A stretch of DNA of 64,000 nt, from positions 6,448,001 through 6,512,000 of the forward strand of contig NZ_CP079865.1 of assembly GCF_025263565.1 (NCBI RefSeq), in the 5' to 3' direction. Below are positions 26,637 through 35,390 of this stretch, one piece after another. The first letter of the stretch is position 1. Each line of letters starts with the position of its first letter. This DNA is from Mycobacterium sp. SMC-8 (GTDB lineage: Bacteria; Actinomycetota; Actinomycetes; Mycobacteriales; Mycobacteriaceae). The translations under genes were made by a program, and so were the position numbers. The notes beneath the pieces were generated by a model that was given only the letters and a program-made list of their open reading frames with translations, was not told the DNA's origin and did no database searches.

Positions 26637-27731
26637 CTAAATCCATTCCTGCAGAACAGCTTCGGTGTCCGCGCCGGGTACCCCAGGGGGCTTCGGGGCG
26701 GATGGCACACTGCGCGAGAACCGCGGCGCGGGTGCGGGGTAGAGCGAACCGTTCTCCGAGTAGAAGGTGTTGCGCTCGGCGTTGTGCGGTTCGGACTCCA
26801 CCTCGGCGAACGACAGCACCGGCGTCACGCAGGCGTCGGTGCCGGAGAACACCTCGGCCCAGTGGTCGCGGTCGTGGGCGGCGATCGCCTTGGTGAAGGC
26901 TTCTTTGAGCTCCGGCCAGCGGCTCATGTCGTTCTGGTCGGGCAGGTCGACACCTTCGAGACCGATGCCCTTGAGGAACTCGGCGTAGAACTGCGGTTCG
27001 ATGCAGCCCACCGCAATGTGGCGCCCGTCGGAGCATTCGTAGGTGTCGTAGTACGGCGCGCCGGTGTCGAGCATGTTCACGCCGCGTTCGTCGCTCCACA
27101 TGCCCATGCCGCGGAACGCCCACATCATCATCGACAACACGCTGGAGCCGTCCACCATCGCGGCGTCGACCACCTGACCCTTGCCCGAGCGTTCCCGCTC
27201 GTACAGCGCCGACAGCACCCCGACCAGAAGGAACATCGATCCGCCACCGAAGTCGCCGACGAGGTTCAGCGGCGGCACCGGCCGCTCCCCGGCCCGGCCG
27301 ATCGCGTGCAGCGCACCGTTGAGCGAGATGTAGTTGATGTCGTGGCCGGCCTGCTGGGCGCGAGGGCCGTCCTGGCCCCAGCCGGTCATCCGCGCGTAGA
27401 TCAGCTTCTCGTTGACCTTCGCGCAGTCCGCCGGACCGAGCCCCAGCCGTTCGGTGACCCCGGGCCGGAACCCCTCGATCAGCACGTCGGCCTTCGCGAT
27501 CAGCCTCAGGACCATGTCGCGGTCCTCTTCGCTCTTCAGGTTCGCCGCCACCGACCGGCGGTTGCGCAGCAGGTAGTCGCCACCTGGTTTGGTCGCCGGG
27601 CCGGGGCCCTTACCTGGGCGTTCGATGCGCACCACATCGGCACCGAGGTCGCCGAGGATCATTGCCGCATGGGGTCCGGGGCCGATGCCGGCCAGCTCCA
27701 CAACTCGAAGTCCCTGTAGTGGTCCAGCCAT
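26637..27731 (-). CDS. mcr: Alpha-methylacyl-CoA racemase
   Basis: A 364-residue family III CoA-transferase-fold protein matching mycobacterial MCR in length. It has the N-terminal [20 protein letters not shown] and the catalytic pair His130 ([10 protein letters not shown]) and Asp160 (VGDFGGGSM), which correspond to His126 and Asp156 of the M. tuberculosis enzyme. It inverts the 2-methyl centre of branched acyl-CoA esters, needed to degrade phytanic or sterol side chains. ATG at 27731 matches the family start; ATG 27749 is an alternative. It is divergent from the enoyl-CoA hydratase gene. Confidence 0.9.
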   Translation of the reverse strand: MAGPLQGLRVVELAGIGPGPHAAMILGDLGADVVRIERPGKGPGPATKPGGDYLLRNRRSVAANLKSEEDRDMVLRLIAKADVLIEGFRPGVTERLGLGPADCAKVNEKLIYARMTGWGQDGPRAQQAGHDINYISLNGALHAIGRAGERPVPPLNLVGDFGGGSMFLLVGVLSALYERERSGKGQVVDAAMVDGSSVLSMMMWAFRGMGMWSDERGVNMLDTGAPYYDTYECSDGRHIAVGCIEPQFYAEFLKGIGLEGVDLPDQNDMSRWPELKEAFTKAIAAHDRDHWAEVFSGTDACVTPVLSFAEVESEPHNAERNTFYSENGSLYPAPAPRFSRSVPSAPKPPGVPGADTEAVLQEWI

Positions 27732-27780
27732 GCCCTGACCGCCCTTCATGAGTATCGCTCGGTTGACCGCGACATAGCTT

Positions 27781-27796
27781 ACTTGTATAACCAAGT
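27781..27796. promoter_or_regulatory. Palindrome between mcr and the enoyl-CoA hydratase gene
   Basis: ACTTG-TATAAC-CAAGT is a 16-base inverted repeat in the 119-base divergent promoter region. Its position fits a shared operator for both transcription units; no regulator gene is adjacent. Confidence 0.4.
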
Positions 27797-27850
27797 CGAC
27801 CGGCCACGGGGCTTCAGCAGTCACCGAAGGCCCCAATGAAGAGGACATTC

Positions 27851-28672
27851 ATGACCACCACCGACCCGAGCACCGACGTCTACGAAGGCATCGACGACCT
27901 GACCGTCGGCCTCGACGGCGGCATCCTCGCCATCACGCTGAACCGCCCGGAGAGCCTGAACTCACTCACTGCGCCGATGTTGCAGACGCTGGCCTCGACG
28001 CTGGAACGCGCCGCCAACGATCCTCGGGTGCGCGTCGTGCGCCTCGGCGGCGCGGGCCGCGGCTTCTGCTCGGGGGCGGGAATCAGCGAAGAAGACCACG
28101 CTAATCCGGGCGCGGCGGGAACGCCGGCCGACGTGCTCGACGCCGCGAACCGCTGCATCCGCGCGATCGCCGCGCTGCCCCAGCCCGCGGTCGCGATCGT
28201 GCAGGGCGCGGCAGCCGGGGTGGGTGTCTCGCTGGCCATGGCGTGCGACGTCGTACTCGCTTCCGAGAAGGCGTTTTTCATGCTGGCCTTCACCAAGATC
28301 GGCCTGATGCCCGACGGCGGGGCCTCGGCGTTGATCGCGGCGGCGGTGGGTCGCATCCGTGCGATGCGGATGGCGCTGCTGGCCGAACGCCTCTCGGCCG
28401 ACGAGGCCTACAGCTGGGGCCTGGTGAGCGCCGTGTTCCCGGCTGCGGACTTCGACGGCGAGGTCGACAAGGTGATCGGCACCCTGGTGTCCGGGCCGGC
28501 CGTGGCATTGCGCAAGACCAAGGACGCGATCAACGCCGCGACGCTGTTCGAACTGGACGGTGCGCTCGAGCGGGAGAAGACCGGACAGCTGATCCTGCTG
28601 GAGTCCAACGATTTCCGCGAGGGCACCAAGGCATTCCAGCAGCGCCGCCCGGCGACGTTCACCGACTCATAA
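27851..28672 (+). CDS. Enoyl-CoA hydratase/isomerase (crotonase family)
   Basis: A 273-residue crotonase with the oxyanion-hole segments RGFCSGAGISEED and VQGAAAGVGVSLAMACDVV. It would hydrate or isomerise an enoyl-CoA. Divergent placement from mcr resembles the echA10/echA11-mcr arrangement of M. tuberculosis (Rv1141c-Rv1143). ATG 27851 follows GAGGAC and is preferred to the in-frame ATG 27836. The usual second glutamate is replaced in the LMPDGGAS segment by Asp, so isomerase activity rather than hydration is possible. Confidence 0.8.
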   Translation: MTTTDPSTDVYEGIDDLTVGLDGGILAITLNRPESLNSLTAPMLQTLASTLERAANDPRVRVVRLGGAGRGFCSGAGISEEDHANPGAAGTPADVLDAANRCIRAIAALPQPAVAIVQGAAAGVGVSLAMACDVVLASEKAFFMLAFTKIGLMPDGGASALIAAAVGRIRAMRMALLAERLSADEAYSWGLVSAVFPAADFDGEVDKVIGTLVSGPAVALRKTKDAINAATLFELDGALEREKTGQLILLESNDFREGTKAFQQRRPATFTDS

Positions 28673-28681
28673 CCGTTACTT

Positions 28682-28744
28682 CGCCGAAATCGCATTCCAC
28701 GCGCGTCAAGTCGTGAAAAGCGCGCGTGGAATGCGATTTCGGCG
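28682..28744. repeat. REP-like inverted repeat with perfect 24-bp arms
   Basis: Arms 28682-28705 and 28721-28744 are perfectly complementary over 24 bases around a 15-base spacer. It lies just after the enoyl-CoA hydratase stop, where it may act as terminator. Bases 28682-28712 recur, inverted and identical over 31 bases, at 45145-45175, so it is a dispersed element and not only a local terminator. Confidence 0.9.
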
Positions 28745-28792
28745 GTAGAAAATGGTTCGACGCATCCCGTGCTCGTCGGCGACCATCGATCG

Positions 28793-30100
28793 GTGAGCAC
28801 GAAGTACGAGACCGGGCGCGACAGCGCACGATCGGGGCCGGAGCAGCCGGTGGCCCCCGCCGGCTGGCGGGTGCTCGCGCCGTTCCGCTTCCGCGAGTAC
28901 CGCCTGCTCATCGCGGCGGTGTCGCTGTCCATCTTCGCCGAGGGCATGTGGGCCGTGGTGATGGCGCTGCAGGTCATCGAGCTGTCCAACGACCCCACCT
29001 CGCTGTCGCTGGTCGCGACGTGCCTTGGCGCGGGACTGGTCGCGTTCGTGCTGGTCGGCGGCCTGGCCGCCGACCGGCTGAGCCAGCGCGCGATCATCAT
29101 CGTGGTCGCGACGGTCAACACGGTCGTGGTGTCGACCGTCGCCGCGCTCGGACTTGTTGGGGCACTACGGATCTGGCACATGGCGGTGGCAGCCGCGGCA
29201 CTGGGCATCGCGGCGGCGTTCTTCTTCCCGGCGTACAGCGCGATTCTGCCGAGGATTCTGCCCGCCGAGCAGCTGCTGGCCGCCAACGGTGTCGAAGGGG
29301 TGGTCCGGCCGGTGTTCCAGCGCGCGGTGGGTCCCGCGGTGGCCGGGCTGGTGGTCGGCGCGACAGTGCCGGCGACGGGTGCGGTCATGGTGGCCATGCT
29401 GTTCGCCGTCAGCCTGGGCCTGCTGCTGTTCACCCGGCCGGCACCGAGAGATCCCGGCCCGGTAGAAGTTTCGCGCCCGAATCTGCTGCGGGACCTGCGC
29501 GAGGGTTGGGTGTTCGTGCTGCGCACCCCGTGGCTGCTGTGGACGCTGCTGTTCGCCAGCATGTTCGTGCTCGTCGTGCTCGGACCGATCGAGGTGCTGC
29601 TGCCCTTCCTGGTGCAGAACCGCTTCACCCACGGTGCGCAGACCTACGGATTCATCCTGGCGTTCTTCGGGATGGGCAGTGCACTGGGCGCGCTTTCGGT
29701 GTCGTCGCGGCGACTGCCGCGCCGGTATCTGACGGTGATGATGACGATGTGGGGCCTGGGCTCGGTCCCGCTGGTGATCGTCGGTGTCACGTCGTCGTTC
29801 CCTCTGATGGCCGCGGCGACGTTCGTTGTCGGCGTCACCGATGGCGCCGGGATGGTCATCTGGGGCACCCTGCTTCAGCGCCGGGTGCCGCCCGAGATGC
29901 TGGGCCGGGTGTCGAGCCTCGACTTCTTCGTGTCCCTGGCGTTCATGCCGGTGTCGTTCGCGATCGTCGGCCCGCTGTCGAAAGTCGTTCCGATGGAAGC
30001 GATCTTCCTGGCCGCGGGCGTGGCACCGGTGCTGCTGGCCGCGGTGGCACTGCGGGCCGCGCGGATGCGACAGGACGAACTGGCCCACCCGCTGAGCTAA
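28793..30100 (+). CDS. MFS exporter (EntS/MFS_3-like)
   Basis: A 435-residue major facilitator with about 12 helices. It starts with a polar tail followed by FRFREYRLLIAAVSLSIFAEGMW, typical of the EntS-like DHA3 group, and carries GGLAADRLSQR between helices 2 and 3. Members export siderophores or drugs; the substrate is unknown. GTG at 28793 puts the first helix near residue 35; GTG 28769 would extend it by 8 residues. The end overlaps the convergent methionine aminopeptidase gene by 4 bases (CTAA). Confidence 0.8.
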   Translation: MSTKYETGRDSARSGPEQPVAPAGWRVLAPFRFREYRLLIAAVSLSIFAEGMWAVVMALQVIELSNDPTSLSLVATCLGAGLVAFVLVGGLAADRLSQRAIIIVVATVNTVVVSTVAALGLVGALRIWHMAVAAAALGIAAAFFFPAYSAILPRILPAEQLLAANGVEGVVRPVFQRAVGPAVAGLVVGATVPATGAVMVAMLFAVSLGLLLFTRPAPRDPGPVEVSRPNLLRDLREGWVFVLRTPWLLWTLLFASMFVLVVLGPIEVLLPFLVQNRFTHGAQTYGFILAFFGMGSALGALSVSSRRLPRRYLTVMMTMWGLGSVPLVIVGVTSSFPLMAAATFVVGVTDGAGMVIWGTLLQRRVPPEMLGRVSSLDFFVSLAFMPVSFAIVGPLSKVVPMEAIFLAAGVAPVLLAAVALRAARMRQDELAHPLS

Positions 30101-30867
30101 GGCGCTGCGGTGAGGATGCGCGGACCGTCCTCGGTGACGGCGATGGTGTGCTCGGAGTGCGCGGTGCGGGAGCCGTCGGCCGACCGCAGGGTCCAGCCGT
30201 CGTCGTCGACGGTCAGGCGCCGTGTGCCCCGCGCCCACCACGGCTCCAGCGCCAGCGTCAGTCCCGGGCGCAGCCTCATCCCGCGTCCGCGGTTTCCGCG
30301 GTTGGGGACGTGCGGGTCCTCGTGCATGGTGCGGCCGAGTCCGTGGCCGCCGAAGTCGGTGTTGACGGCGTACCCCTCGGCAGCCGCGACCTCGCCGATG
30401 GCCGCCGAGATGTCGCCGAGGTGCCCGCCGGGGACCGCGGCAGCGATGCCCGCGCTCAGCGCGCGCCGGGTGGAGTCGACCAGCGCGGCGTCAGCTGGGT
30501 CGACGCGCTCACCGACGATCACGGTGACCGCCGCGTCGGCGACCCAGCCGTCGATCGACACCGCGAAGTCCATGCTCAGCACGTCGCCGTCGGCGAGCCC
30601 ATAGTCGTGTGGAAGTCCGTGCAGCACAGCGTCGTTGACCGATAGGCAGATGACGTTGCGGAACGGTCCGCGACCGAACGACGGTGCGTAGTCCCAATAG
30701 CAGGACGTCGCGCCGCGCTCGTCGATGAGCGCCCGGGCCCGGTGTTCGAGCTGCATCAGGTTGACGCCCGGCTCGGCCTCACCGCTCAGCGTCTGCAGGG
30801 TGCGGGCGACGAATTCGCCGGTGACCGCCATCTTGTCGATCTCGCGGGCGGTCTTGAGTTCGATCAT
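30097..30867 (-). CDS. map: Type I methionine aminopeptidase
   Basis: A 256-residue metallopeptidase with the full ligand set: substrate His in LHGLPHDYG, Asp in LSMDFAVS and WVADAAVTV, His in GHGLGRTMHEDPHVPN, Glu in LALEPWW and Glu in AHSEHTIAV. It removes the initiator Met from nascent proteins. It is divergent from an XRE regulator and the shared promoter has two identical palindromes, so unlike a housekeeping map gene this copy looks specifically regulated. ATG at 30867 is the family start. Confidence 0.9.
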   Translation of the reverse strand: MIELKTAREIDKMAVTGEFVARTLQTLSGEAEPGVNLMQLEHRARALIDERGATSCYWDYAPSFGRGPFRNVICLSVNDAVLHGLPHDYGLADGDVLSMDFAVSIDGWVADAAVTVIVGERVDPADAALVDSTRRALSAGIAAAVPGGHLGDISAAIGEVAAAEGYAVNTDFGGHGLGRTMHEDPHVPNRGNRGRGMRLRPGLTLALEPWWARGTRRLTVDDDGWTLRSADGSRTAHSEHTIAVTEDGPRILTAAP

Positions 30868-30884
30868 GCGCTGCTCCGTCGTGT

Positions 30885-30931
30885 CGGTATTTTTATACCG
30901 CCACGGTAGCAGGCGCGGTATTTGAATACCG
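30885..30931. promoter_or_regulatory. Twin operators CGGTAT-N4-ATACCG
   Basis: Two 16-base palindromes with identical arms lie at 30885-30900 and 30916-30931, 31 bases centre to centre (about three helical turns), between the divergent map and XRE genes. They overlap the likely promoters of both genes, so the XRE product probably binds them cooperatively (inference). Confidence 0.75.
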
Positions 30932-30945
30932 TTATGCTGTACGGC

Positions 30946-31224
30946 ATGGTCCGCGTACCGCTGAGTCCCGAACAGATCCGCGCCGGTCAACGCCTCGGCG
31001 CGCTACTGAGAACGGCACGGGCGGGCCGCGCCCCCGAGGGCGTGGCCCGGGCCGCGGGGATCTCCCCGGAGACGCTGCGCAAGATCGAGGTGGGCAGGAT
31101 GCCGAGCCCGAGCTTCGGCACTGTGGTCGGACTGTGCGACGCACTCGGTCTGCCGTTGCAGCGGGCGGTCGAGGTGTGGCGCGGCGCCGATGCGCAGGAC
31201 GCCGACGAACAACTGGCGATCTGA
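30946..31224 (+). CDS. XRE-family helix-turn-helix regulator
   Basis: A 92-residue one-domain regulator: helix-turn-helix in GVARAAGISPETLRKIEVGR followed by FGTVVGLCDALGLPL. Its ATG lies 15 bases from the second CGGTAT palindrome, which supports autoregulation. It is divergent from map and ends 1 base before the convergent CPBP protease gene. The signal it senses is unknown. Confidence 0.85.
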   Translation: MVRVPLSPEQIRAGQRLGALLRTARAGRAPEGVARAAGISPETLRKIEVGRMPSPSFGTVVGLCDALGLPLQRAVEVWRGADAQDADEQLAI

Positions 31225-31225
31225 G

Positions 31226-31936
31226 CTACACCCCGAACATCGGCGGCAACGCCAGCACCATCACCAGCCCCCAGAAGAAGTGCGTCAACATCGGGGCGAG
31301 CACTCCCCCGGTGGCCCGCCGCAGCAGCGCGCACACAGTGCCCAGGATGATCGCGGCGAAGCCCAGCATCGGGTTGCCGGTGGTGGCCGCCGTCGCGATG
31401 ACGTAGAGCACCGTCGAGACGATCACCGGATGGTATTTGAGCAGTGCGGTGTACACCGCGCCGCGGAAGAACATCTCCTCGGCCAGCCCGTTGATCACCG
31501 TGATGAAGATGATCAGGTACAGCGGGCCGGCGTTCGAGTACTGCAGGACTTCGCGGATGTAGTCGTTGACGCCGGGGATCTCGCGCACCACCAGACCGCC
31601 GAGCACGAAGATGCCGCCGAGTAGCAGCCCAACCGCGGTGCCGGTGATGACGGGCCGCTGGTTGCGGCCACGGACACAGACGTGGCCCATGTGCAGCGGG
31701 CCCGACGCGAAAGCGCCCGCCGCCCACACGCCGGCGAGTGCGAGGGTGAGCCAGATGAAGGTCTCGTCGCCGGGCGGCCGGCTCAGCGAGTAGCCCAGCA
31801 GTGCCGCGCCGATCAACAGGACGACGCCGACCACCCATTTGCGTTTGCCGACGACCGACGGTGGCTCGTTGTACGGCGGAGCCTTCCTGCGCGCGATCTT
31901 GCGCAACTCGCCGGCCCAACCCACCTCGGTGCTCAC
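31226..31936 (-). CDS. CPBP-family intramembrane metalloprotease
   Basis: A 236-residue membrane protein with about seven helices and the CPBP motif 1 GLAEEMFFRGAV (EExxxR) and a His motif in THFFWG. Members are related to eukaryotic CAAX proteases Rce1 and are used in peptide processing or immunity; its role here is unknown. GTG at 31936 lies within a GTGA overlap with the upstream gene. Confidence 0.8.
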   Translation of the reverse strand: MSTEVGWAGELRKIARRKAPPYNEPPSVVGKRKWVVGVVLLIGAALLGYSLSRPPGDETFIWLTLALAGVWAAGAFASGPLHMGHVCVRGRNQRPVITGTAVGLLLGGIFVLGGLVVREIPGVNDYIREVLQYSNAGPLYLIIFITVINGLAEEMFFRGAVYTALLKYHPVIVSTVLYVIATAATTGNPMLGFAAIILGTVCALLRRATGGVLAPMLTHFFWGLVMVLALPPMFGV

Positions 31937-33081
31937 GCCGTACTCACCCTGGGCACCAGTCCGAGCACAGTGTCCAGCCCGGTGCGCACGGCCGCCGCGA
32001 CCGGACCCGGAACGAAACAGAGCAGACCGAGAATCGGCCGGGCCACCGGCGGTGTCACCGCACGGGCCAGCTGCCGCAGCCGCAGGGTGTCGCCCCCGGC
32101 CCAGTCGGGGTCGGTGTCGGCGAGATGGTGCGGGTCGGTCAGCTCGTCGACAGGCCGGCGAGGCGGGCTGGCGACCGCCCGCTGGATCGCGTCCTGGACG
32201 CCCACGAGTCCGTCGGGAGGATCGGGCACCAGATCCCGGAGACTCTTCGCCGTCGCCAACATCGGGAAGTCCAGGGACTCAACGAGATCGGCGGCCAGTC
32301 CACCCGGAACGGGCAGCACGGCGCCGGTCAGCTTCGAGACCAGCGAGGTGTCGACGCCGTACACCGCGACCGGCGTGCGCCAGATGCCGGCCACCTTCGC
32401 GTAGGTGCGCAGTAGGTCACCGTAGGTGGTGGTTTCCGGACCGGCGATGTCGTAGGCGCCCGCGGGCACGGCGTCGGTGTCGACCGCGGCGACCAGATAG
32501 TGCAGCGCGTCGCTGATCGCGATCGGGTCGATCGGGTTGGCCGACCATTCCGGCATGGGCAGCAGCAGGAACCGGTCGCCGACGTAGCGCAGCATCTCGA
32601 ACGACGTGGAGCCCGCACCGATGATGATCGCGGCCCCCAGCCACACCACGTCCGGCCCGCCGTCGATGGTCAGCGCGGCGGCGACCTCGGCCCGGCTGGC
32701 CAGGTGCTCCGACAGCGAGTTCTCATTCGGTACGAACCCGCCCAGGTAGACGATGCGTCCCACCCCGGCGGCCTTCGCCGCGGCCGCCACGTTGGCCGCG
32801 GCGCGGTTGTCGGCCTCGCGGAATCCCGGCTGGCCGATTCCGTGCACCAGGTAGTAGACGACGTCGACGGGACCGGCGTCGGTGAAGGCCTGGTTGGCCG
32901 AGATCTCGTCGTGCGCATCGAGCGTGACCGTCGAGACACTGTCGTACCAGCCGAACTGCGCCAACCGGTCCGGATCTCGGCTTGCCGCGACCACCTGGTG
33001 TCCGTCCTCGAGGAGCGCCGCGACCAGGCGGGATCCGATGTAGCCGGTCGCGCCGGTGACCAGGGTGCGCACGGGTTTCAC
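31933..33081 (-). CDS. NAD(P)-binding Rossmann-fold protein (atypical SDR)
   Basis: A 382-residue protein with the nucleotide motif LVTGATGYIGSRLVAALL at the N-terminus and an NmrA/epimerase-like extended SDR body (VYYLVHGIGQPGF, RIVYLGGFVPNE). The last 100 residues include a hydrophobic stretch (PILGLLCFVPGPVAAAV), suggesting membrane association. Function unknown. GTG start at 33081; a GTG 12 bases downstream is possible. It is translationally coupled to the CPBP gene. Confidence 0.75.
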   Translation of the reverse strand: MKPVRTLVTGATGYIGSRLVAALLEDGHQVVAASRDPDRLAQFGWYDSVSTVTLDAHDEISANQAFTDAGPVDVVYYLVHGIGQPGFREADNRAAANVAAAAKAAGVGRIVYLGGFVPNENSLSEHLASRAEVAAALTIDGGPDVVWLGAAIIIGAGSTSFEMLRYVGDRFLLLPMPEWSANPIDPIAISDALHYLVAAVDTDAVPAGAYDIAGPETTTYGDLLRTYAKVAGIWRTPVAVYGVDTSLVSKLTGAVLPVPGGLAADLVESLDFPMLATAKSLRDLVPDPPDGLVGVQDAIQRAVASPPRRPVDELTDPHHLADTDPDWAGGDTLRLRQLARAVTPPVARPILGLLCFVPGPVAAAVRTGLDTVLGLVPRVSTA

Positions 33082-33139
33082 GGTAAGCCCTGTACCCAGG
33101 CCGCCTGAGTTCAGAACACGGGGCGCGGGGTTAGGTCGG

Positions 33140-33670
33140 TCACGCCTGGTTCCGGTGCAGCTTCACCAGCTCCTGATACACCGCGGCGTTGCTGCGGATG
33201 CCGGCGATCTCGTCCTCGCTGAGCTGGCGCCGCACCTTGCCCGGCACCCCGGCGACCATGGATCCCGGCGGGATCACCGCGTTCTGCGGCACCACCGCGC
33301 CGGCGGCGATCAACGAGCCCGATCCGACGACGGCGCCGTTGAGCACCACCGCGCCCATGCCGACCAGTGAGTTGTCCTCGATGGTGCAGCCGTGCAGCAC
33401 CGCGTTGTGCCCGACGCTGACTCCCGCGCCCACCCGTGCCGGGAAGCCGGGATCGACATGGATGGTCACGCCGTCCTGGATGTTGGTGCCGGCCCCGATC
33501 TCGATGGGCTCGGCCTCGGCCCGCAGGATCGCGCCGTACCAGGCGCTCGCGCCGGCGGCGAGGCTGACCCGGCCGACAACGGTGGCGTTGGGCGCCACCC
33601 AGCTGTCGGGGTGCAGGTCGGGTGAGTGGCCGGCGACGGGCAGGATGAGTGGCTCAGGCATGGCCGTCAT
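33140..33670 (-). CDS. Gamma-carbonic anhydrase-like hexapeptide protein
   Basis: A 176-residue left-handed beta-helix protein with hexapeptide repeats. The three zinc-binding histidines of the gamma-CA family are visible in TIHVD and VGHNAVLHGC. Mycobacterial members may act as carbonic anhydrase or only bind CoA-type ligands; activity is not certain. ATG 33670 or 33661 are both possible starts. It is divergent from the SDR gene at 33720. Confidence 0.85.
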   Translation of the reverse strand: MTAMPEPLILPVAGHSPDLHPDSWVAPNATVVGRVSLAAGASAWYGAILRAEAEPIEIGAGTNIQDGVTIHVDPGFPARVGAGVSVGHNAVLHGCTIEDNSLVGMGAVVLNGAVVGSGSLIAAGAVVPQNAVIPPGSMVAGVPGKVRRQLSEDEIAGIRSNAAVYQELVKLHRNQA

Positions 33671-33719
33671 CGTAGGGCCGGGTGCGGACGGTCCCGACGC
33701 CACGTGCGATCCTCACGTC

Positions 33720-34676
33720 GTGACATCGACGTCAGCGCCGACCGCACTCGACATCGTCGAGGGAGTCGACCTCACCGGCAAGACCTGCGTCATCACCGGC
33801 GCCTCCTCCGGACTGGGCCGCGAGTCCGCCCGCGCCCTGGCCAGGACCGGTGCGCACGTGATCCTGGCGGCCCGCAACACCGATGCGCTCGCCGAGACCG
33901 AGGCGTGGATACACGCCGAGGTGTCCGACGCGGCGCTGTCGTCGGTGCACCTGGACCTGACGTCGTTGGCCAGCGTCGCGGCAGCCGCGGCGGAGATCGC
34001 CGAGCTGACGCCGGCGGTGCACGTGCTGATGAACAACGCGGGAGTGATGTTCACCCCGTTCGGCCGTACCGCCGAGGGCTTCGAAATGCAGTTCGGCACA
34101 AACCATCTGGGCCATTTCGAGCTGACGCGGCTGCTGTTCCCCGCGCTGGTCGCCGCCGACGGCGCACGGGTGGTCAACCTGTCCTCTGAGGGACACCGCA
34201 TGGGTGACGTCGATTTTCAGGACCCGAACTGGGAGCACCGCGACTACGACAAGTTCGCCGCCTACGGCGCGTCGAAGACCGCCAACATGCTGCACGCGGT
34301 CGAGTTGGACCGCAGGCTGCGTGACAGCAGCGTGCGCGCCTTCGCGGTGCACCCCGGGATCGTGGCCACCTCGCTGGCCCGCCACATGACCGACGACGAC
34401 TTCACGAGCCTGAACAAGTCCAGCGCGGAACGGACCGGCGACAAGCCGCCGACCGACTTCCGCACGCAGTTCACGACACCGGAGTACGGCGCCGCCACCC
34501 AGGTGTGGGCGGCCGTCAGCGCCGAACTCGACGGCAGCGGCGGGGTGTACCTGTCCGACTGCCGGGTGCGCACCGCCGCTCCCTACGCCGTCGACGAATC
34601 CCGTGCGCTGGCACTGTGGGCACTGTCCGAACACCTCTGCACACCGACCGCGTCGAGTTCGGGCGCGGGTGCGTGA
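33720..34676 (+). CDS. Short-chain dehydrogenase/reductase (retinol dehydrogenase-like)
   Basis: A 318-residue classical SDR with TGASSGLGRESARAL (cofactor), LMNNAGVMFTPFG, the catalytic Ser in VVNLSSEGH and YGASKTAN for Tyr and Lys. It resembles the WWOX/retinol dehydrogenase-like group, broad in substrate. Start GTG at 33720 is weakly supported. Its stop overlaps the GTG of the TetR gene (GTGA), so the two form a pair and the TetR product may regulate it. Confidence 0.8.
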   Translation: MTSTSAPTALDIVEGVDLTGKTCVITGASSGLGRESARALARTGAHVILAARNTDALAETEAWIHAEVSDAALSSVHLDLTSLASVAAAAAEIAELTPAVHVLMNNAGVMFTPFGRTAEGFEMQFGTNHLGHFELTRLLFPALVAADGARVVNLSSEGHRMGDVDFQDPNWEHRDYDKFAAYGASKTANMLHAVELDRRLRDSSVRAFAVHPGIVATSLARHMTDDDFTSLNKSSAERTGDKPPTDFRTQFTTPEYGAATQVWAAVSAELDGSGGVYLSDCRVRTAAPYAVDESRALALWALSEHLCTPTASSSGAGA

Positions 34677-35269
34677 CCACCGGCGCGAAGGTCTTCTACC
34701 TTCGCTCCTACGGTGACCGCGACCGCGACGACCATGCGGTGGTGGCCGCCGTCCTCGACGCCACCGTCGCGCAACTCGCCGAGGTGGCGTTCGACGGGCT
34801 GAGCACACAGCGCATCGCCGCGGCGGCCGGCGTCTCGCACCGCGAACTCTGCGTGTACTTCCGGTCGAAGGACGCGATCGTCGCCGAGATCTATCTCAAT
34901 CTGCTCCGGGACGCGCCGCTGACCGTCGATGTGGACAAGTCGGCGCGGGCGCGGGCGGCCGCGCTGTTCAACCAGCTGGTGATGCTGCCCGCGAAGCATC
35001 CCGGGCTGGCCGCCGCGTGCGCCGGCGCGCTGATTTCGCGGGAGCCGTCGGTGCAGGTCATCCGGCGTCGCATCCATGCCGAACTACACCGCCGGGTGCG
35101 CGCGGCGCTGCGCTCGCAGGTATGGCCCGAGGTCACCGAGGCGCTGGAGTTCGGGCTGGTCGGCGCGATGGTGCAGGCCAGTTCGGGAACCGCGACGTTC
35201 GAGGCCACCGCGGCCGGGTTGGGCAGCGTCGTCGCAACCCTGTTGCCCGACACCTCGCCGACGCCTTGA
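34673..35269 (+). CDS. TetR-family regulator
   Basis: A 198-residue TetR regulator with helix-turn-helix LSTQRIAAAAGVSHRELCVYF and a helical ligand domain. GTG at 34673 overlaps the SDR stop by 4 bases; the short N-terminus before the first helix (VTTGAKVFYLRSYGDRDRDD) is unusual but in frame. Probably controls the SDR-TetR unit. Confidence 0.8.
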   Translation: MTTGAKVFYLRSYGDRDRDDHAVVAAVLDATVAQLAEVAFDGLSTQRIAAAAGVSHRELCVYFRSKDAIVAEIYLNLLRDAPLTVDVDKSARARAAALFNQLVMLPAKHPGLAAACAGALISREPSVQVIRRRIHAELHRRVRAALRSQVWPEVTEALEFGLVGAMVQASSGTATFEATAAGLGSVVATLLPDTSPTP

Positions 35270-35390
35270 AGCCCAGCTCAGGGCACTGCCGACGGGTCGA
35301 GCGACAGGCCTCGCCCGCTAACTCGACTTGGCCGTCGCCGACAGCGGCACATACCATGCCAGGCGACTTGACGACTGTAAGGAGCGCAAC

